Source: Ramlibacter sp. Leaf400 (GTDB lineage Bacteria; Pseudomonadota; Gammaproteobacteria; Burkholderiales; Burkholderiaceae_C). Taken from it: DNA of 64,000 nt. Shown here piece by piece: positions 17,878-26,410 of the stretch. The position numbers were made by a program, and so were the translations under genes. The notes under the pieces were generated by a model that saw only the letters and a program-made list of their open reading frames with translations, was not told where the DNA came from and searched no databases. The stretch covers positions 1 to 64,000 of the forward strand of contig NZ_LMQL01000008.1 of assembly GCF_001424545.1 (NCBI RefSeq). The letters are read 5' to 3'. Each line of letters begins with the position of its first letter. Positions within the stretch are counted from its first letter, which is position 1.

Positions 17878-18798
17878 ATGCGTGAGCTGGCTTTCGATGA
17901 CCTGCTGCTGTTCGTCCGCGTGGCGCAGCTGGGCACGCTGTCGGCCGTCGCCCGCGAACGCGACGTGCCGGTCAGCCAGGTCTCGCGCACGCTGGTGCGC
18001 ATCGAAAAAGGCTGCGGCGCGCGCCTGATCCACCGCTCCACCCACGGGCTCTCGCTCACCGCCGAAGGCGAGACCTTCATGGGCCACGCGCGCCGCGTGC
18101 TCGGCACGCTGGACGAGCTGGAGGGCGACTTCGCGGCCAGCGCGCGCGACGTGGCCGGCGTGGTGCGGGTCGCGGCCAGCACCGTGGTCGCGCAGTACCA
18201 GATCGTCCCCAGCCTGCTCGAACTGGCGCAGCGCCATCCCCGCCTGCGGGTGGAACTGGACGTGGGCGACCGCCTGGCCGACATGGCGCGCGACGGCATC
18301 GACCTGGCCATCCGCACCGCGCACGTGTTGCCGGACACCGTGGTCGCGCGCGAGATCGGCACGCTGGGCCGGGCGCTCTATGCGGCGCCGGCCTATGCAG
18401 CCGCCCACGGCCTGCCGCAGGACCTGGACGACCTCCCGCAGCACCGCCTGGTGACCAACAACGCCGTGCCCATGCTCAACCAGTGGCCTTTCCGCGTGAA
18501 CGGCAAACCCGCAACCTTCGCCGCCGACGGCCACTGGCGGACCAACGACACCAACATGGCCGCGAGCATGGTGCTGGAAGGCCTGGGCATCGGGCGCCTC
18601 GCCACGCTGGTGGGCGAGGACCTGGTGCGCCAGGGCCGGCTGGTGCCGGTGCTGCCCGGCCTGGTCGACGTGCAACCGGTACCGGTCTATGCCGTCACCG
18701 CCGGCGCGCGGCACCGCCTGCCGAAGATCCGCGCCTGCATCGACTTCTGGGCCGAGTGGTTCGGACGCGGCCGGCCCGCCCAGGCGCGCTCCGCATGA
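17878..18798 (+). CDS. LysR-family transcriptional regulator
   Basis: A 306-residue regulator. The N-terminal winged helix (FDDLLLFVRVAQLGTLSAVARERDVPVSQVSRTLVRIE) is typical, followed by a periplasmic-binding-protein-like effector domain of the CrgA/aerobic-metabolism subgroup (AASTVVAQYQIVPSLLELAQRHP, DLAIRTAHVLPDTVVAREIG). Target and effector are unknown. Its stop overlaps the pgpA start (ATGA), so it is coupled to pgpA and the amidase gene; that coupling need not mean it regulates them. Confidence 0.92.
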   Translation: MRELAFDDLLLFVRVAQLGTLSAVARERDVPVSQVSRTLVRIEKGCGARLIHRSTHGLSLTAEGETFMGHARRVLGTLDELEGDFAASARDVAGVVRVAASTVVAQYQIVPSLLELAQRHPRLRVELDVGDRLADMARDGIDLAIRTAHVLPDTVVAREIGTLGRALYAAPAYAAAHGLPQDLDDLPQHRLVTNNAVPMLNQWPFRVNGKPATFAADGHWRTNDTNMAASMVLEGLGIGRLATLVGEDLVRQGRLVPVLPGLVDVQPVPVYAVTAGARHRLPKIRACIDFWAEWFGRGRPAQARSA

Positions 18799-19334
18799 CC
18801 ACTGCCCCGCCCCTGAACCCGCCGCTGCAGGCGGCGCTGCTGCGGCCCACCTGGCGCTTCCTGCTCTCGCATCCCGCGCACCTCATGGCGATGGGGTTCG
18901 GCAGCGGCCTGAGCCCGGTCGCACCCGGCACCGTGGGCACGCTGTGGGCCTGGGCCTCCTTCCTGGTGCTGCAGGCCTGGCTGTCTCCGTTCGCGCTCGG
19001 GTGCGTGGTGCTGGGCAGCGTGGTGGTGGGCTGGTGGGCCAGCACGGTGACGGTCGACCAGATGCGGGTGCTGGACCCCGGCTGCATCGTGGCCGACGAG
19101 ATCATGTCCTTCTGGCTGGTGCTGTGGGTGCTGATGCCCGCGGGCTGGGAGGCGCAGCTGGCGGCCTTCGTGGTGTTCCGCTTCCTCGACGCGGTCAAGC
19201 CGGGACCGGTGGGCTGGGCCGACGGCCTGTTCCACGGCTTCGGCTGGCGCGGCGGGCTGGGCATCATCTTCGACGACCTGGTGGCGGCGTTCTGCACGCT
19301 GTTCCTGCTGGCCGCATGGAGGCAGTTCACATGA
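18795..19334 (+). CDS. pgpA: Phosphatidylglycerophosphatase A
   Basis: Inner-membrane enzyme that dephosphorylates phosphatidylglycerophosphate to phosphatidylglycerol. The 179-residue protein shows GFGSGLSPVAPGTVGTL, the acidic IVADEIMSFW and FRFLDAVKPGPVGWAD motifs and several hydrophobic helices. The start overlaps the upstream stop as ATGA, and its own stop overlaps the next start the same way. Confidence 0.95.
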   Translation: MTTAPPLNPPLQAALLRPTWRFLLSHPAHLMAMGFGSGLSPVAPGTVGTLWAWASFLVLQAWLSPFALGCVVLGSVVVGWWASTVTVDQMRVLDPGCIVADEIMSFWLVLWVLMPAGWEAQLAAFVVFRFLDAVKPGPVGWADGLFHGFGWRGGLGIIFDDLVAAFCTLFLLAAWRQFT

Positions 19335-19819
19335 CGAGCGACATCCCGGCCCTGTGCGCCGAGCTGGCCGACCGGCTGCTGGAGCGCGGCTGGATGCTGG
19401 CCACCGCCGAGAGCTGCACCGGCGGCCTGATCGCCGGCGCGTGCACCGAGCTGTCCGGCTCCAGCCGCTGGTTCGAGCGCGGCTTCGTCACCTACTCCAA
19501 CGAGGCCAAGACCGAATCGCTCGGCATCGACCCGGCGCTGCTGCAGGCCCACGGCGCGGTCAGCGAAGTCGTGGCGCGCGCGATGGCGTTCGGCGCCCTG
19601 CGCCATTCGCACGCGCAGGTCAGCGTCGCCGTGACCGGCATCGCCGGCCCGACCGGCGGCAGCGCGGAAAAGCCCGTGGGCACCGTCTGGTTCGGCTTCT
19701 CGGTGGACGGCCGGCTGCACAGCGAGACGGTGCGCTTCGACGGCGACCGCCAGGCCGTGCGGCAGGCCACCGTGGCGCACGCGCTGGTGCGCCTGCTGGC
19801 GCTGCTGCACGCCGCCTAG
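19331..19819 (+). CDS. pncC: CinA C-terminal-domain amidase (nicotinamide-nucleotide amidase)
   Basis: Deamidates nicotinamide mononucleotide to nicotinate mononucleotide in pyridine nucleotide recycling. The 162-residue single-domain protein has the signature ATAESCTGGLIAG, a FVTYSNEAK segment and VAVTGIAGPTGGS. It lacks the N-terminal MoaB-like domain of full CinA, as in E. coli PncC. It is coupled to pgpA by ATGA overlap, a conserved pair in Burkholderiales. Confidence 0.93.
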   Translation: MTSDIPALCAELADRLLERGWMLATAESCTGGLIAGACTELSGSSRWFERGFVTYSNEAKTESLGIDPALLQAHGAVSEVVARAMAFGALRHSHAQVSVAVTGIAGPTGGSAEKPVGTVWFGFSVDGRLHSETVRFDGDRQAVRQATVAHALVRLLALLHAA

Positions 19820-19851
19820 TTTCTTTCTTGTCCTCTCCCGGGGAGCATCGA

Positions 19852-20349
19852 ATGCAGACGCATCAGACGCTCGAGACCCTGTACGCCGCCTTCGGGCGGC
19901 TCGACGCCGCGGTGATGTCCGAGTGCTATGCCGAGGACGCGACCTTCGAGGACGAGGTGTTCTCGCTGAGGGGCCGGCCGCAGATCGCTGGCATGTGGCA
20001 CATGCTGTGCGACACCGTGCGGGCCGGCGGGCGCGACCCCTGGCGGATCGAATGGTCCGGCGTGCAGGCCGATGCCGCCCGCGGCCGCGCGCACTGGGAG
20101 GCCTGGTACCGCTTCAGCACCACCGGCCGCAAGGTGCACAACCGCATCGACGCCGAGTTCCGCTTCGCGGCCGACGGGCGCATCGCGGCGCACCGCGACC
20201 GCTTCGGCTTCTGGCGCTGGTCGCGCCAGGCGCTCGGCCTGCCCGGCCTGCTGCTGGGCTGGACGCCGATGCTGCGCGGCAAGGTGCGCCAGCGCGGCGC
20301 GGCCAGCCTGCGGCACTACATGGCATCGACCGGCGCCGCCGGGCACTGA
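19852..20349 (+). CDS. NTF2-like (SnoaL-type) protein
   Basis: A 165-residue protein with the cone-shaped NTF2-like fold pattern: LETLYAAFGRLDAAVMSECYAEDATFEDEVF at the N-terminus, then WEAWYRFSTTGRKVHNRI and EFRFAADGRIAAHRDRFGFWRW. Members bind or isomerise small molecules or just act as stress-related proteins; no function can be assigned. CGGGGAGC lies about 5 bases before the ATG. It follows the amidase gene by 32 bases. Confidence 0.75.
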   Translation: MQTHQTLETLYAAFGRLDAAVMSECYAEDATFEDEVFSLRGRPQIAGMWHMLCDTVRAGGRDPWRIEWSGVQADAARGRAHWEAWYRFSTTGRKVHNRIDAEFRFAADGRIAAHRDRFGFWRWSRQALGLPGLLLGWTPMLRGKVRQRGAASLRHYMASTGAAGH

Positions 20350-20370
20350 GCCGGCGGGCGCCGCAAGGAC

Positions 20371-20781
20371 TCAGGCGGTGGGCAGGACCGGGCCGGCGCC
20401 GACGCCCAGCGCCTCCAGGCGCTTGCGCAGGCGCAGCACCGCGTTGTCCTTGCTCAGGAGCGTGGCGCGCTCGCGCACGGCCAGGTCGATGAACTTCTGG
20501 TCGTCCGGATCCTTGCAGAGGACCGGCGCCTTGGGGGCGACTTCGACTTCGGTGGCGTGCCGGTCGAAGGCGGCCAGCACGTCGACCGCGGCCAGGCCGT
20601 AGTACGCCAGCCGCGGAACGATCTGCCGGTAGCCGAGCACTCGCTGCAGCTCGTCGCGCATGGCCGCGGTGGCCAGCCAGCGGCGGCCGGCGAGCAGCTG
20701 CTCGCGCAAGGGCTGGGCGGCGTCGTCCGCGAAGACGAAGACGTCCAGCACGATGTTGGTGTCAAGCACCAGCGGGGGCAT
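20371..20781 (-). CDS. PIN-domain protein (putative toxin family)
   Basis: A 136-residue protein of the PIN ribonuclease fold: acidic residues in VLDTNIVLDVF, a glutamate in RDELQRVL, KDPDDQKFIDLA and LLSKDNAVL match the metal-binding set. It resembles the group annotated as putative toxin components (COG1569-like). No antitoxin-like gene is adjacent, and its first 20 bases overlap the end of the RNA methyltransferase gene in the same direction, suggesting co-translation with a housekeeping gene rather than a typical toxin-antitoxin pair. Confidence 0.8.
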   Translation of the reverse strand: MPPLVLDTNIVLDVFVFADDAAQPLREQLLAGRRWLATAAMRDELQRVLGYRQIVPRLAYYGLAAVDVLAAFDRHATEVEVAPKAPVLCKDPDDQKFIDLAVRERATLLSKDNAVLRLRKRLEALGVGAGPVLPTA

Positions 20782-21991
20782 CGGGCGGCGCCGTCCTGCG
20801 GGCCGAGCCCGCCACCATGTCGAAGCGGAACAGGCGGCACTCGATCGGCCCGTTCCACATCGGCACCCGACGCGATTCCTTCAGCCGCATCAGCGAGGGC
20901 AGCTTGAGGTCGGGCGTGAGCACCCAGGCCGACCAGCCCGCGTAGTGCTTCTTCCAGTGGGCGGCCAGCTGGGTGAAGAAGTCGCCCTCGCCGTCGGTCT
21001 GCGCGCGTTCGCGCCCGCGCTGCACGCGGCCGGCCACGCCGGCGGTCTCGATGCGCTCGCCGTAGGGCGGGTTGAGCAGCATCACGCCGGGCGTGTCGGC
21101 CGGCGGCAGGCGCTGCAGCGCGTCGCCGCCGCGGAACTGCACCGCCCCGGCCACGCCGGCGCGTTCGGCGTTGCGCTGCGCGAAGTCGACCATGCGGAAG
21201 GCCACGTCGCTGCCGAACACCGTCACTGGCGACGCGCGCTCGGCGGCGCGCGCCTCATCCTTGAGCTGGGCCCACACGTGCGGCTGGTGCGCGAGCATCC
21301 GTTCGAAGGCGAAGCGGCGCCGGATGCCGGGCGCGATGTGGCAGGCCACCTGCGCGGCCTCGATCGCGATGGTGCCGCTGCCGCAGCAGGGGTCGTACAG
21401 CGGCTGTTCGGCGCGCCAGCCGCTGGCCGCGATCATGGCGGCGGCCAGCGTTTCCTTCAGCGGCGCCTCGCCCTTGTCCTCGCGCCAGCCGCGCTTGAAC
21501 AGCGGCTCGCCCGAGGTGTCGATGTAGAGCGTGCAGTGCGTCGAGGTCAGGTGCGCGAACAGGCGCACGTCGGGTCGCTGGGTGTCGACGTCGGGCCGGG
21601 CGCCACCCTTGTCGCGGAAGCGGTCGGCGACCGCGTCCTTGATCTTCAGAGCCGCGAAGTTGAGGCTCTTGAGCGGGCTGTGCTGCGCGGTGAGTTCCAC
21701 CTTGAAGCTCTGGCGCACGGTGAACCAGGCCTCCCACGCCACGGCGTTGGCCGCCTGGTAGAGGTCGGCCTCCTCGCGGTAGGGCGTGTGCGACAGCTGC
21801 ACCAGCACGCGCTGCGCGAGCCGGCTGTGCAGGTTCAGGCGCAGCGCCTCGCGCCAGGAGCCGCGCACCACCACGCCGGCGCGGCCGACCAGGAGGTCGT
21901 CGCCGGCCAGCCCGGTGAGGGCGTGCACTTCGTCGGCCAGGAGGTTCTCGACGCCGGCGGCGCAGGGCAGGAAAAGCTGGAGGTGGGACAA
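20762..21991 (-). CDS. THUMP-domain class I rRNA methyltransferase (RlmL N-terminal/YpsC-like)
   Basis: Probably methylates guanine N2 in 23S rRNA. Order: N-terminal ferredoxin-like and THUMP region (to about residue 165), then a Rossmann methyltransferase with YDPCCGSGTIAIEAAQVA for SAM and the catalytic LLNPPYGERI. At 409 residues it matches the RlmL half rather than the fused RlmKL. The best start is a TTG at 21991, 5 bases after the rpoN stop, where the N-terminus LSHLQLFLPCAAGVENLL fits the family; no ATG is available nearby. The start is therefore uncertain. Confidence 0.87.
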   Translation of the reverse strand: MSHLQLFLPCAAGVENLLADEVHALTGLAGDDLLVGRAGVVVRGSWREALRLNLHSRLAQRVLVQLSHTPYREEADLYQAANAVAWEAWFTVRQSFKVELTAQHSPLKSLNFAALKIKDAVADRFRDKGGARPDVDTQRPDVRLFAHLTSTHCTLYIDTSGEPLFKRGWREDKGEAPLKETLAAAMIAASGWRAEQPLYDPCCGSGTIAIEAAQVACHIAPGIRRRFAFERMLAHQPHVWAQLKDEARAAERASPVTVFGSDVAFRMVDFAQRNAERAGVAGAVQFRGGDALQRLPPADTPGVMLLNPPYGERIETAGVAGRVQRGRERAQTDGEGDFFTQLAAHWKKHYAGWSAWVLTPDLKLPSLMRLKESRRVPMWNGPIECRLFRFDMVAGSARRTAPPDAPAGA

Positions 21992-21996
21992 GCGGG

Positions 21997-23553
21997 TCAG
22001 AGCGCCTTGCGCAGGTTGGCGGGTGCGATGCGCAGCGCTTCGCGGTACTTGGCGACGGTGCGGCGGGCGCACTCGATGCCCTGCTCCTTGAGCATCTCGG
22101 AGATCTGGCTGTCCGACAGCGGCTTCTTCAGGTCTTCCGAAGCGACGAACTGTCGGATCAGCGCGCGCACCGCGGTCGACGAGGCGTTGCCCCCGGTCTC
22201 GGTGCCCAGTGCCGAGCCGAAGAAGTACTTCAGCTCGAAGGTGCCGAACGGCGTGGACATGTACTTGGCCGTGGTCACGCGCGAGATGGTGGACTCGTGC
22301 AGGCCCAGTTCGTCGGCGATCTCGCGCAGCACCAGCGGCCGCATGGCCAGCTCGCCGTGCACGAAGAAATTCTTCTGCCGCTCCACGATGGCGTTGGACA
22401 CCCGCAGGATGGTGTCGAAGCGCTGCTGGATGTTCTTGATGAACCAGCGCGCCTCCTGCAGCCGCTGCTGCAGCGCCTGGTGGCCCTCGCCCTTGTGGGC
22501 CTTGAGCGCCCCGGCATAGACGTCGTGCACGCGCAGCCGCGGCATCACGTCCGGGTTGAGCTGCACGCGGAAGCGGAACTGGTTGCCGCGGCCGACCTTG
22601 CTGACCAGCACGTCGGGCACCACGATGTTGCGCTCCACGTCGACGAATCGCCGGCCCGGCTTGGGCTCCAGCCGCGTGATCAGGCCGATGGCGGCCCGGA
22701 TGTGCGCGTCGGTCTGGCCGCACAGCTGGGCCAGCCGCTTGATGTCGCGGCGGGCCAGCAGGTCCATCGGCTGGCGGCAGATCGCCAGCGCGGCCTCGCG
22801 CACGGCGTCGTCGCCGTCGCCCTTGCGCACCTGCAGCTGGAGCGTCAGGCACTCGGCGAGCGTGCGGGCGCCCACGCCCGGCGGGTCCAGATGGTGCAGC
22901 AGCCGCAGCGCCACCGTGAAGCGGTGCACCAGTTCCTCCTGCTGCTCGGCGTCGCCCGGCGCCAGGCCGTGGGCCAGCGCTTCGATCGAGTCTTCCAGGT
23001 AGCCGTCGTCGTTGAGCGATTCGATCAGGAAGCGCAGCGCCGCCTGGTCCACGGGCGCCAGCCGCAGCGAGAGCGCCTGCCGGTGCAGGTGGGCCTGGAG
23101 CGACTCGTGCACGTGGGCCAGGTCGGCGGCATCGACTTCGTCGTCGCCGCCCAGGTTGTTGCGGCGCGCCTGCGCCTCGCCGCCCCACTCGCCGTCGTCG
23201 GGCACCATCTCGGTGGTGCCGTCGCCGTCCCAGTCGCTGGGGCTTTCCACCGGCTCGGAAGCGGACTCGCTCTCCTGCGTGCCGGCGACCGGGCGCTCGG
23301 ACTCGAAGCTGCCGAATTCCGCGGCCGCTTCCTCGCGCTCGGACTCGGGTGGCGGCGCGTCGGCCTGCGCCAGGCCGAACTCCTCGCGCGGCGCCTCGTC
23401 CTGCGTGACTTCGAGGAAGGGGTTGTCGCCGAGCATCTGCTCGACTTCCTGGGACAGCTCCAGCGTCGACAGCTGGAGCAGCCGGATCGACTGCTGCAGC
23501 TGCGGCGTGAGCGCCAGGTGCTGCGAGACCCGAAGCGAAAGGCCCTGCTTCAT
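21997..23553 (-). CDS. rpoN: RNA polymerase sigma-54 factor
   Basis: Alternative sigma factor for -24/-12 promoters, needing enhancer-binding activators. The 518-residue protein has the glutamine/leucine-rich region I (MKQGLSLRVSQHLALTPQLQQSIRLLQ), a long acidic region II (about 45-145) and the C-terminal RpoN box ARRTVAKYRE near residue 495. It follows lptA and lptB, the conserved order in proteobacteria. hpf and ptsN, which usually follow rpoN, are about 30 kb away in this genome. Confidence 0.97.
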   Translation of the reverse strand: MKQGLSLRVSQHLALTPQLQQSIRLLQLSTLELSQEVEQMLGDNPFLEVTQDEAPREEFGLAQADAPPPESEREEAAAEFGSFESERPVAGTQESESASEPVESPSDWDGDGTTEMVPDDGEWGGEAQARRNNLGGDDEVDAADLAHVHESLQAHLHRQALSLRLAPVDQAALRFLIESLNDDGYLEDSIEALAHGLAPGDAEQQEELVHRFTVALRLLHHLDPPGVGARTLAECLTLQLQVRKGDGDDAVREAALAICRQPMDLLARRDIKRLAQLCGQTDAHIRAAIGLITRLEPKPGRRFVDVERNIVVPDVLVSKVGRGNQFRFRVQLNPDVMPRLRVHDVYAGALKAHKGEGHQALQQRLQEARWFIKNIQQRFDTILRVSNAIVERQKNFFVHGELAMRPLVLREIADELGLHESTISRVTTAKYMSTPFGTFELKYFFGSALGTETGGNASSTAVRALIRQFVASEDLKKPLSDSQISEMLKEQGIECARRTVAKYREALRIAPANLRKAL

Positions 23554-23575
23554 GGGTACGACCGGTGGTCCACCG

Positions 23576-24367
23576 CTACATCCGGAAGTGCTCGCCGAGG
23601 TACACCCGGCGGACGTCGGCGTTGTTCACGATGTCGGCCGGCGTGCCCTGGGCGAGCACGTGGCCGTCGCTGATGATGTAGGCGTGGTCGCAGATGCCCA
23701 GCGTCTCGCGCACGTTGTGGTCGGTGATGAGCACGCCGATGCCGCGCGACTTGAGGAAGCCGATGATCCGCTGGATCTCGATCACGGCGATCGGGTCGAT
23801 GCCGGCGAAGGGCTCGTCCAGCAGGATGAAGCGCGGCTGGGTCGCCAGCGCCCGGGCGATCTCCACCCGGCGCCGCTCGCCGCCCGACAGCGCCACCGCG
23901 GGCGAGTCGCGCAGGTGGTCCACCCGCAGGTCGGCCAGCAGGGCGTCCAGGCGCTCCTCGATGGCGGCGCGCGACAGCGACCGGCCGTCGGGGTCGTGCT
24001 GCAGTTCCAGCACGGCGCGCACGTTCTCCGCCACGTTGAGCTTGCGGAAGATCGACGCCTCCTGCGGCAGGTAGGACAGGCCCAGGCGCGAGCGCCGGTG
24101 GATCGGCATGTGCTCGACCGGGCGGCCGTCGATGGAGATCTCGCCGGCGTCGGCGCGCACCAGGCCGACGATCATGTAGAACGACGTGGTCTTGCCCGCG
24201 CCGTTGGGGCCGAGCAGGCCCACCACCTCGCCCTTGTCGACCGCCAGCGAGACGTCCTTGACCACCTTGCGGCTGCCGTACGCCTTCTGCAGGTGCCGCG
24301 CCTCCAGCCGGCTGGGGCCTTGCGCCGAACCTTCCGGCTGCAGCGCTTCCGCCGGATCGGCCCTCAC
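23576..24367 (-). CDS. lptB: LPS export ABC transporter ATP-binding protein
   Basis: ATPase of the LptB2FG complex that extracts lipopolysaccharide from the inner membrane. Walker A GPNGAGKTT is at 53-61, the signature is ALSGGERRRVEIARAL and Walker B is FILLDEPFAGID; YLPQEASIFRKL is typical of LptB. The start is a GTG overlapping the lptA stop (GTGA), giving 263 residues with a slightly long, poorly conserved N-terminus (about 20 residues). rpoN follows after 22 bases. Confidence 0.95.
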   Translation of the reverse strand: MRADPAEALQPEGSAQGPSRLEARHLQKAYGSRKVVKDVSLAVDKGEVVGLLGPNGAGKTTSFYMIVGLVRADAGEISIDGRPVEHMPIHRRSRLGLSYLPQEASIFRKLNVAENVRAVLELQHDPDGRSLSRAAIEERLDALLADLRVDHLRDSPAVALSGGERRRVEIARALATQPRFILLDEPFAGIDPIAVIEIQRIIGFLKSRGIGVLITDHNVRETLGICDHAYIISDGHVLAQGTPADIVNNADVRRVYLGEHFRM

Positions 24368-24984
24368 TTGGACTCCCCGCCCAGGGCCGGGCTGGTGCGC
24401 AGCTGGGCCGGCGGCGTGGCGGGCCGCTGGCCGGCCACCGGCGCCGATGCGCCGTCGCGCGGCGACAGCACGGCGCGCACCCGGCCGCCCGGCGTGGCCG
24501 AGGCCGGTCCGCCGTCGACGGTGAAGACCTCGGTGACGTTGTCGTAGGTGATCAGGCTGCCCACCATCTCGTCGCTGATGGTGGCGCCGCGATAGCGCCG
24601 CATCTCGGCGCGGCGGATGAACTTCACCCGGTCGGCCTTGCCGTCGTATTCGATGACCTCGCCCTCGCCTTCGATGAATTCGTCCAGGGCCTCGCGCTTC
24701 TGGCGGTAGAACGCCCGCTTGCCCGGCTCGGCCGTGACCACGCCGTACTGGAAGCCCTCGGGGTCCTGGCGCACGTCCACGCGGGCGCCGCGGATCACGA
24801 TGGTGCCCTTGGTGATCACCACCCGGCCGGTGAACACGCTGGTCTGGCGCAGGTCGTCGTAGCGCAGCGCATCCGCCTCGATGTTCATCGGCTGGTTGCG
24901 GTCCGCGCGTTCGGCCTGGGCGGGAAAGCCCAGGACGGCGGCCGCCAGCGCGGCGAGGAGGAAAGCGGGTTTCATATTCGGCAT
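24364..24984 (-). CDS. lptA: LPS transport periplasmic protein
   Basis: Periplasmic bridge that carries LPS from LptC to LptD. The 206-residue protein has a signal peptide (MKPAFLLAALAAAVLGFPAQA) and an OstA-like beta-jellyroll segment (NIEADALRYDDLRQTSVFTGRVVITKGT, KVKFI-like strands), then a proline/alanine-rich tail. An ATG at 24975 (MKPAFLL) is an alternative start. It is coupled to lptB. LptC is not in this window directly upstream; dsbA with its own terminator is. Confidence 0.9.
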   Translation of the reverse strand: MPNMKPAFLLAALAAAVLGFPAQAERADRNQPMNIEADALRYDDLRQTSVFTGRVVITKGTIVIRGARVDVRQDPEGFQYGVVTAEPGKRAFYRQKREALDEFIEGEGEVIEYDGKADRVKFIRRAEMRRYRGATISDEMVGSLITYDNVTEVFTVDGGPASATPGGRVRAVLSPRDGASAPVAGQRPATPPAQLRTSPALGGESK

Positions 24985-25027
24985 GAATCTTGCTGGCGCA
25001 TTGTAGCGAGCAGCCGGCCGGCGCCAA

Positions 25028-25052
25028 TGAAAAAGCCCGCCGAAGCGGGCTC
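25028..25052 (-). terminator. Rho-independent terminator after dsbA-like gene
   Basis: Minus strand AGCCCGC-TTCG-GCGGGCT followed by TTTTC: a 7-bp stem, tetraloop and U tract 27 bases after the stop of the thiol-disulfide gene. It isolates the lptA-lptB-rpoN unit from upstream transcription. Confidence 0.85.
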
Positions 25053-25078
25053 GGTCCAGCTTGACAGGGCCGCGGCTC

Positions 25079-25729
25079 TCAGCGCGACTTGCGGGCCTCG
25101 CCGATCAGGTACTCGGCCACCTGCACGGCGCGCGGCATGCTGCCGGCCATGGAGCCGTCGGTGTACCAGCGGCCGGCGATGCCCAGGGCGGGCACGCCTT
25201 CCACCTTGAACGCGTCCTGCAGTTGCGCCGCCTTGCGCGCCTTGGTCGAGACGGCAAAGGAGTTGTAAAGCTCCTGGAACTTGGCCTTGTCGACGCCGTT
25301 CTTCTCGACCCAGGCCAGGATCAGGTCTTCCTTGTCCAGGGCCTGCTTCTCGGCGTGGATGGCGTGGAACACCTTGCGGTGCAGCTCGTCGAGCTTGCCC
25401 ATGGTCTCCAGCGTGTAGAACAGGCGCTGCTGGGGCACGAAGCTGTCGCGGAAGGCCACCGGCACGCGGCGCAGCACCACGTCGGCCGGCAGCTTCTTCT
25501 GCCAGGCTTCCAGCTGCGGCTCGAAGGCGTTGCAGTGCGGGCAGGCGTACCAGAAGAACTCGACCACCTCGATCTTGCCGGCCGGGGCCTCGGTGGCCAC
25601 GCGCTTGTCCAGCGACTTGTAGTCGTTGCCGTCCTCGGGCTTCTTCTGCGCCCAGGCCAGCGGGGTCACGCCCAGGCCGGCCACGGCGGCCACGCAGGCC
25701 AGGCCCGCGGAAAACTCACGTCGATCCAT
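25079..25729 (-). CDS. dsbA: Thiol:disulfide interchange protein (DsbA family)
   Basis: Periplasmic oxidoreductase that introduces disulfide bonds. The 216-residue product has an N-terminal signal (MDRREFSAGLACVAAVAGLGVTPLAWA) and the redox motif CPHC at 63-66 within VVEFFWYACPHCNAFEP; the cis-proline loop is GVPALGI. The ATG at 25729 is preferred; a GTG at 25741 would add four residues. It follows the SPOR-domain gene by 66 bases, the usual argS-SPOR-dsbA order. Confidence 0.93.
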   Translation of the reverse strand: MDRREFSAGLACVAAVAGLGVTPLAWAQKKPEDGNDYKSLDKRVATEAPAGKIEVVEFFWYACPHCNAFEPQLEAWQKKLPADVVLRRVPVAFRDSFVPQQRLFYTLETMGKLDELHRKVFHAIHAEKQALDKEDLILAWVEKNGVDKAKFQELYNSFAVSTKARKAAQLQDAFKVEGVPALGIAGRWYTDGSMAGSMPRAVQVAEYLIGEARKSR

Positions 25730-25795
25730 CTTGGTTAGCACTCCTTGAGTTCGGGGTCTGAGCCCGGCGGCGCGGGAAAGGTTCCGCGCGGCGGC

Positions 25796-26410
25796 TCAGC
25801 GCTGCACGCGCACCAGCGCGGTTTCCAGGCCCACGGCCTCGAGCTTTTCCTTGCTGAGGTCGGCGTCGTCCTTGCGGTCGAAGGGGCCCACGCGCACGCG
25901 GAACACCTGGCGGCCGGACTGCTCGCGCTCGGTGATGCGCGCCTCCACGCCCATGAGCGACAGCTTGGCACGCTGGGCCTCGGCGTCCTCGGGCGCGCGG
26001 AAGGCGCCGACCTGCACGAAATAGATGAAGGGGTCGGCGGCCGGGCTGGCCGAACGCGAGGCGGCCAGGTCGCCCAGCGGATCGCCGGCGGACGAGCGCG
26101 CGGCCGGGGGCGCCGAAGCCGCCGGGCCGGGCCGCTCGGCCACGGGCGCGGAAGCAGCAGGCGCCGCGACGGGCGGCAGCGGCTTGGCCGGGTTCTTGCC
26201 ATGCAGGGGCGCGTTGGGGTCCCAGTCCTTGTTCTTGCGCGATTCGGCCGCGTCCTGCTCGGCCGTGCGGCCGGGGGTCTTGCTGACGAAGGGGATCGGC
26301 ACCTTGGTGACGTACACCGCCACGGCGAGGGCGGCCGCGAGGCCGAGCACCACGCCGATGATCACGCCCACCAGGACATTGCCACGCTGTCTGTTCAACA
26401 TCTTGCTCAC
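25796..26410 (-). CDS. SPOR-domain cell-division-type protein
   Basis: A 204-residue bitopic membrane protein: short cytoplasmic N-terminus ([11 protein letters not shown]), one helix ([23 protein letters not shown]), a proline/alanine linker and a C-terminal SPOR domain ([23 protein letters not shown] ... [16 protein letters not shown]) that binds denuded peptidoglycan glycans at division sites. It resembles FtsN in layout but cannot be called FtsN with certainty. Its start overlaps the argS stop as ATGA. Confidence 0.88.
   Translation of the reverse strand: MSKMLNRQRGNVLVGVIIGVVLGLAAALAVAVYVTKVPIPFVSKTPGRTAEQDAAESRKNKDWDPNAPLHGKNPAKPLPPVAAPAASAPVAERPGPAASAPPAARSSAGDPLGDLAASRSASPAADPFIYFVQVGAFRAPEDAEAQRAKLSLMGVEARITEREQSGRQVFRVRVGPFDRKDDADLSKEKLEAVGLETALVRVQR

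Noticed and set aside
20371-20781. A toxin-antitoxin module
   Set aside because: Only the PIN half is present; the neighbouring upstream gene is an rRNA methyltransferase and the other side is a convergent NTF2-like gene.
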